Below are positions 61,163-64,000 of a DNA stretch of 64,000 nt, in pieces (position 1 is the first letter of the stretch; the number at the start of each line of letters is the position of its first letter). The stretch is from Ardenticatenaceae bacterium. Lineage in GTDB: Bacteria > Chloroflexota > Anaerolineae > Promineifilales > Promineifilaceae. The notes below the pieces were generated by a model. That model did no database searches, was not told the origin of the DNA, and saw nothing but the letters and a program-made list of their open reading frames with translations. Made by a program: the position numbers and the translations under genes. Location of the stretch: positions 62,001-126,000 of the forward strand of contig JACKBU010000007.1 of assembly GCA_020634395.1 (NCBI GenBank). Direction: 5' to 3'.

Positions 61163-62606
61163 ATGCCTTCGTCGCTGCTTGCACATTGGCAAACAGCGGC
61201 ATCATTTTGTCAAAATTCACCGTTTTCAATGTTTGCTGCACATCTGGGGCGCAGTTGGCAAGGCGTACCTCGCCGCCTTGCGCCTGGGCTTCGCGGTGCA
61301 GCTTGCCCATCACGGCCAGCCCGGCGCTTGCCAAAAAGACCGTTGCCGCAAAATCTAGGGCCAAGTAGCGGCTTTGCTGCAAGCTGCTTTGCGCCATTTG
61401 CCAAAAGGCGGCGGCGGTGTCCGCATCGAGGCGGCGCGGCATGGGCAGAACCAGCCAACGGCCGTTGACCATTTGCGGCGCGGGCGGCGTGTGCTGCTGG
61501 TGCTGCATTGCCTCGTCCACGCTGGGCAGCATCTCAAACAGGCGGTCGAGGCGCATCATGCTCAGGGCGCGGTGGATGGCGTCGGGCACGGCCGTTAGCG
61601 TTACTTCTCCGCCAGCATCTACCGCCTGTTTGCGCAGCCCTACCAACGCGCCCATGCCTGTGCTGTCAATGAACTCTGCCTGGGCCAGATTGATGATCAG
61701 GCGCGGCGCGACGGCCAGCGCCTCGCGCCCTTTGGCGGCGAAGGCTTTGTGGTTGCTAATGTCGAGGCGGCCTAGCAGGGTGAGTACGGCCGTGTCTCCC
61801 AGCAGGGCTACATCTGTCGTTGGCAGTACCGGCGATGGCTTGCTGCCCTGGCGCATCAGCCACCATTGGCGCACAAAAAAGCTGCTAAAGCCGGCCATGT
61901 CTACCACATAGCGCTTCCACAGGCGGCGCGGCTCGTTCGCCAGCCGGAACAGCCATTCTAGCCCTGATTTTTGCATCCATTCTGGGGCGCGGCGCGTTTT
62001 ACCGGCAATAAAATCGAAGGTGCCGCCCACGCCAATCATCACCGGCACGGGTAAATCGTGGCGGTGCATGGCGATCCATTTTTCTTGTTTGGGATTGCCA
62101 AAGGCCACCAGCAAAATGTCTGGCTGCGCGGCGCGAATGTCGTCGAGAACGGCCGTGTCCATTTCTAACACGGTGCTTTTGGGCGGCGAGAGTACGCCGG
62201 CAATTTGCAAGCCGGGATGCTGCGCCTGTAAGATTTCGGCGGCGCGGGCGGCTACGCCGGGGGCCGCGCCCAAAAAGTAGAGGCTGTACCCCTTTTGCGC
62301 GGCGCGTTCGGCCAGCGCCGGCACCATGTCTGCGCCGGTGACGCGCCCTTCTAGCGGCAGCCCCAACGCCCGCGCTCCCCAAACTAATGGCATTCCGTCG
62401 GCCGTTGCCATGTCGGCTTCTTGCAGAATGCCGCGCAGTTCGGGGTCGTGCAGGGCTTTTACCACAAAGTCGGCGTTGACGGTGGCTATTTGATGGCTGC
62501 GTTGTTGGGCACGGCCGTTTGCCACAAATTCATCCACCCGCGCTAACGCCTCGTCCATTGTCAAATCATCTATCGGCACACCCAGTATGAGGATTAATTT
62601 TCGCAT
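61161..62606 (-). CDS. WecG/TagA/CpsF glycosyltransferase fused to two STAS domains
   Basis: 481 residues. GT26 domain 1-250 with family motifs TVNADFVVKALHDPELR, ATADGMPLVWGARALG, VAFGNPKQEKWIAMHRHDLP and GVGGTFDFIAGKTRRAPEWM. It transfers a sugar to a lipid-linked acceptor in exopolysaccharide or teichoic-type synthesis. STAS-1 is ~264-368 with AQAEFIDSTGMGALVGL (Asp314-Ser315). STAS-2 is ~378-478 with TVFLASAGLAVMG, where the Asp before Ser427 is Ala. GT26 enzymes are normally about 240-260 residues, so the STAS pair is an addition. I know no described member of this layout. It lies directly in line with the phosphatase/kinase genes. Confidence 0.92.
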   Translation of the reverse strand: MRKLILILGVPIDDLTMDEALARVDEFVANGRAQQRSHQIATVNADFVVKALHDPELRGILQEADMATADGMPLVWGARALGLPLEGRVTGADMVPALAERAAQKGYSLYFLGAAPGVAARAAEILQAQHPGLQIAGVLSPPKSTVLEMDTAVLDDIRAAQPDILLVAFGNPKQEKWIAMHRHDLPVPVMIGVGGTFDFIAGKTRRAPEWMQKSGLEWLFRLANEPRRLWKRYVVDMAGFSSFFVRQWWLMRQGSKPSPVLPTTDVALLGDTAVLTLLGRLDISNHKAFAAKGREALAVAPRLIINLAQAEFIDSTGMGALVGLRKQAVDAGGEVTLTAVPDAIHRALSMMRLDRLFEMLPSVDEAMQHQQHTPPAPQMVNGRWLVLPMPRRLDADTAAAFWQMAQSSLQQSRYLALDFAATVFLASAGLAVMGKLHREAQAQGGEVRLANCAPDVQQTLKTVNFDKMMPLFANVQAATKA

Positions 62607-62752
62607 TGCGCCCCCGTTTGGTTAGGAATCAGCGGTTCATTCTCAATTCATTATTCATCAGGGCTTACGCAAAAGCCCTCAATGACCGGAGATTGAGCCT
62701 GTCGAAATCGGCTGCGACAAGCTCAGCCTGCGTAAGTCCTATTCATTATTAA
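62607..62752. repeat. Second copy of the dispersed ACTTACGCAAAAGCCC repeat
   Basis: GCTTACGCAAAAGCCCTCAA, then GGAGATTGAGCCTGTCGAAA, matches 27640-27690, but with one copy of the 13-bp unit instead of four. The ends (CTTACGCA near 62664, TGCGTAAG near 62729) are inverted, so the element is about 75 bp with terminal inverted repeats. Flanked by ATTCATTATTCATCA and ATTCATTATTAATCA. Confidence 0.7.
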
Positions 62753-63481
62753 TCAGTATGCGCCTTTGCCCAAAACTACCGCCGGAATTGTCTTGAGTAA
62801 AATCTCGATGTCTTTCCAAAAACTTTGCTCGGCGATGTATTGCAAATCCAGCTCTACCCAGGTTTTGAAATCGAGGTCGCTGCGGCCGGAGACTTGTTGT
62901 AAGCCGGTGATGCCGGGGATGGCGTTGAGGCGGCCTAGCTCTTCGTACTCGTATTCGGCTACTTCTTTGGGCACGGGCGGACGCGGCCCGACGAGGCTCA
63001 TCTCGCCTTTGAGGACGTTGAGCAACTGCGGCAGTTCGTCCACGCTGAATTTGCGGATGTATTTGCCTACGCGGGTGATGCGCGGGTCGTTTTTCATTTT
63101 GAATACGGGGCCGTCGGCTTCGTTTTGGGCCATGAGGGCGGCTTTGCGTTCTTCGGCGTCTATGTACATGGAGCGGAATTTGTAGACGTAGAAGGGGCGG
63201 CCCCATTTGCCCACGCGCACTTGCTTGAAGAAGATGGGGCCGGGGGAGTCGAGTTTGATGAGGACGGCCGTTCCCCCAATCACCGGTGAAAATACCAATA
63301 GGGCCAGCGAGGCTACTATTACGTCTAGCGCTCGCTTTACGCTTTGCGCCAGCTTGGCCCGCAGCACCCAGGCTACCAGCCTTAGCCGTAATGCCTGCGA
63401 CGCTCTGGCGCTGTTGAATGCTTGTTTTTCATAAATTGCCAGCATTTTTGCGGCTCGTTCGTCTAGTTCTTGTTCGTCCAT
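62753..63481 (-). CDS. Polyprenyl-phosphate hexose-1-phosphate transferase (WcaJ/PglC-type sugar transferase)
   Basis: 242 residues. A soluble N-terminal helix (~1-48) precedes the re-entrant membrane helix (KRALDVIVASLALLVFSPVI) and the catalytic domain: GPIFFKQVRVGKWGRPFYVY, KFRSMYIDAEER, the catalytic Asp148-Glu149 in KFSVDELPQLLNVLKGEMSL, VGPRPP, and IPGITGLQQVSGRSDLDFKT. It starts repeat-unit assembly by loading the first sugar phosphate on undecaprenyl phosphate. The intact dyad here contrasts with the lost dyad in the neighbouring fusion protein. Confidence 0.93.
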   Translation of the reverse strand: MDEQELDERAAKMLAIYEKQAFNSARASQALRLRLVAWVLRAKLAQSVKRALDVIVASLALLVFSPVIGGTAVLIKLDSPGPIFFKQVRVGKWGRPFYVYKFRSMYIDAEERKAALMAQNEADGPVFKMKNDPRITRVGKYIRKFSVDELPQLLNVLKGEMSLVGPRPPVPKEVAEYEYEELGRLNAIPGITGLQQVSGRSDLDFKTWVELDLQYIAEQSFWKDIEILLKTIPAVVLGKGAY

Positions 63482-63615
63482 AGCTTAACCAATTAACAAT
63501 TGACAATTAGCAATTGTATCTATACAGTCAGTCGAGGATTGAGCATGCCGAAAGCCGGTTCCGCCTTCGACAAGCTCAGGCTACACCTGTACAGTTACTA
63601 GCAATTAGCAATTCA
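63482..63615. other. Intergenic spacer with dispersed short motifs
   Basis: Contains AATTAACAATTGACAATTAG-type A/T-rich runs and TTCGACAAGCTCAGGCT, the same short motif family as the repeats at 27638 and 62607. No terminator with a U-run. Confidence 0.45.
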
Positions 63616-64000
63616 CTATTCATTTCGTCCGGTGCGCACCCACCCCTCTTCTTTTTGGCCGAGGAGTACGCCGAGATAGAGGCGGATTTTCCAGAGGAGG
63701 AAGCGCGGGATGCCGAGTAGGGCGCGGTAGACGGCGCGGGGGGCGTTTGCCAGGCGCAGCCCGGCGAGCAGGTAAATGATTTGGGCGAGTATGGTGTATG
63801 CGCCGAGGGCGACGGCCGTTGCGCGACGTGATTTGGTTTGGAATACGGCCGTGCCCATCCCCAGCAAGCTCAACCCGGCCAATACCGAAAATGGGGGGAT
63901 GAGATGTTCCATTGCCGCATCAAACAGGGCGAAATTGCCTTCGCGGGCGGCGCGGCGCAGCAAAATGGGCACATATTGCCGCGCCATTTCCAGCCGGCCC
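63616..64000 (-). CDS. C-terminal end of a family 2-type glycosyltransferase, partial
   Basis: The reverse frame is open to the window edge (reading GRLEMARQYVPILLRRAARE at its visible start), so only the last ~127 residues are seen. The basic GRLEMAR segment followed by two membrane segments (LIPPFSVLAGLSLLGMGTAV, GAYTILAQIIYLLAGLRLAN) and the end (YRALLGIPRFLLWKIRLYL) are the usual C-terminus of processive GT2 membrane glycosyltransferases. The catalytic domain is outside the window. It belongs with the exopolysaccharide genes. Confidence 0.72.
   Translation of the reverse strand, partial: GRLEMARQYVPILLRRAAREGNFALFDAAMEHLIPPFSVLAGLSLLGMGTAVFQTKSRRATAVALGAYTILAQIIYLLAGLRLANAPRAVYRALLGIPRFLLWKIRLYLGVLLGQKEEGWVRTGRNE

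Noticed and set aside
1..64000. rRNA, tRNA and tmRNA genes
   Set aside because: No stretch showed rRNA core sequence or a cloverleaf with the conserved T-loop; small RNAs cannot be excluded by eye.

Overview
The window looks like a chromosome segment from a Chloroflexota bacterium (Anaerolineae/Ardenticatenia-like). This is an inference from gene content: MalT-like and SARP-type regulators, DUF4386 and MDR-reductase neighbours, many multi-domain histidine kinases, an extracellular contractile injection system (eCIS), and G+C-rich DNA. No rRNA, tRNA or CRISPR array was seen. The most striking base-level feature is the palindromic octamer ACGGCCGT. I counted 21 copies in the first 10 kb by eye, and it recurs through the window, often as GCAACGGCCGTTGC. 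Inside genes it is read as Thr-Ala-Val or (Asn/Asp/His)-Gly-Arg, so TAV and NGR recur in unrelated proteins.

Layout. (1) 1-10831, minus strand: an eCIS structural cluster, read right to left as SARP-type regulator, small protein, DUF4255 cap-like protein, unknown protein, main sheath, tube, giant sheath with an embedded IPT/TIG domain, second tube, LysM protein, tiny DUF5908-like protein, and gpD/VgrG-like hub cut by the window edge. (2) 11284-18373, plus strand: a broken MalT-like regulator, a small protein, DUF4386 membrane protein, MDR reductase and two serine beta-lactamase-like hydrolases. (3) 18374-24916: a decay zone with a lipoprotein stub, an IS701-type transposase remnant and a 5'-truncated TetR gene, flanking an intact PknK-like kinase/ATPase/TPR protein that overlaps a PAS histidine kinase. 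(4) 25064-27667: a polytopic membrane protein and a GNAT protein. (5) 27873-38875: a signalling block of response-regulator kinase, CheB, CheR and a triple-receiver hybrid kinase (minus), then a PAS kinase (plus). (6) 39178-43992: a TetR-controlled YbhGFSR-like ABC exporter with a clear promoter and operator. (7) 44008-48374, minus: a respiratory module of NrfD-like membrane subunit, Tat-exported 4x[4Fe-4S] protein and a 15-haem cytochrome whose N-terminal half is of the octahaem tetrathionate reductase type. (8) 48683-64000, minus: two hybrid kinases, a lone receiver protein, then a partner-switching module running into exopolysaccharide genes.

Block 8 is the best candidate for an undescribed system. 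A SpoIIE-type phosphatase, an RsbW-like kinase and a STAS protein are packed with two STAS-fused proteins: PHP phosphoesterase-STAS, and a WecG/TagA/CpsF glycosyltransferase carrying two STAS domains. Between them lies a three-domain protein (nucleotidyltransferase-like, left-handed beta-helix, sugar-transferase-like) that has lost key catalytic residues in both enzyme-like domains. An intact sugar phosphotransferase and the end of a GT2-like glycosyltransferase follow. The arrangement suggests that exopolysaccharide synthesis is switched at protein level by STAS phosphorylation, rather than through a sigma factor, with the adjacent kinases and receiver as input.
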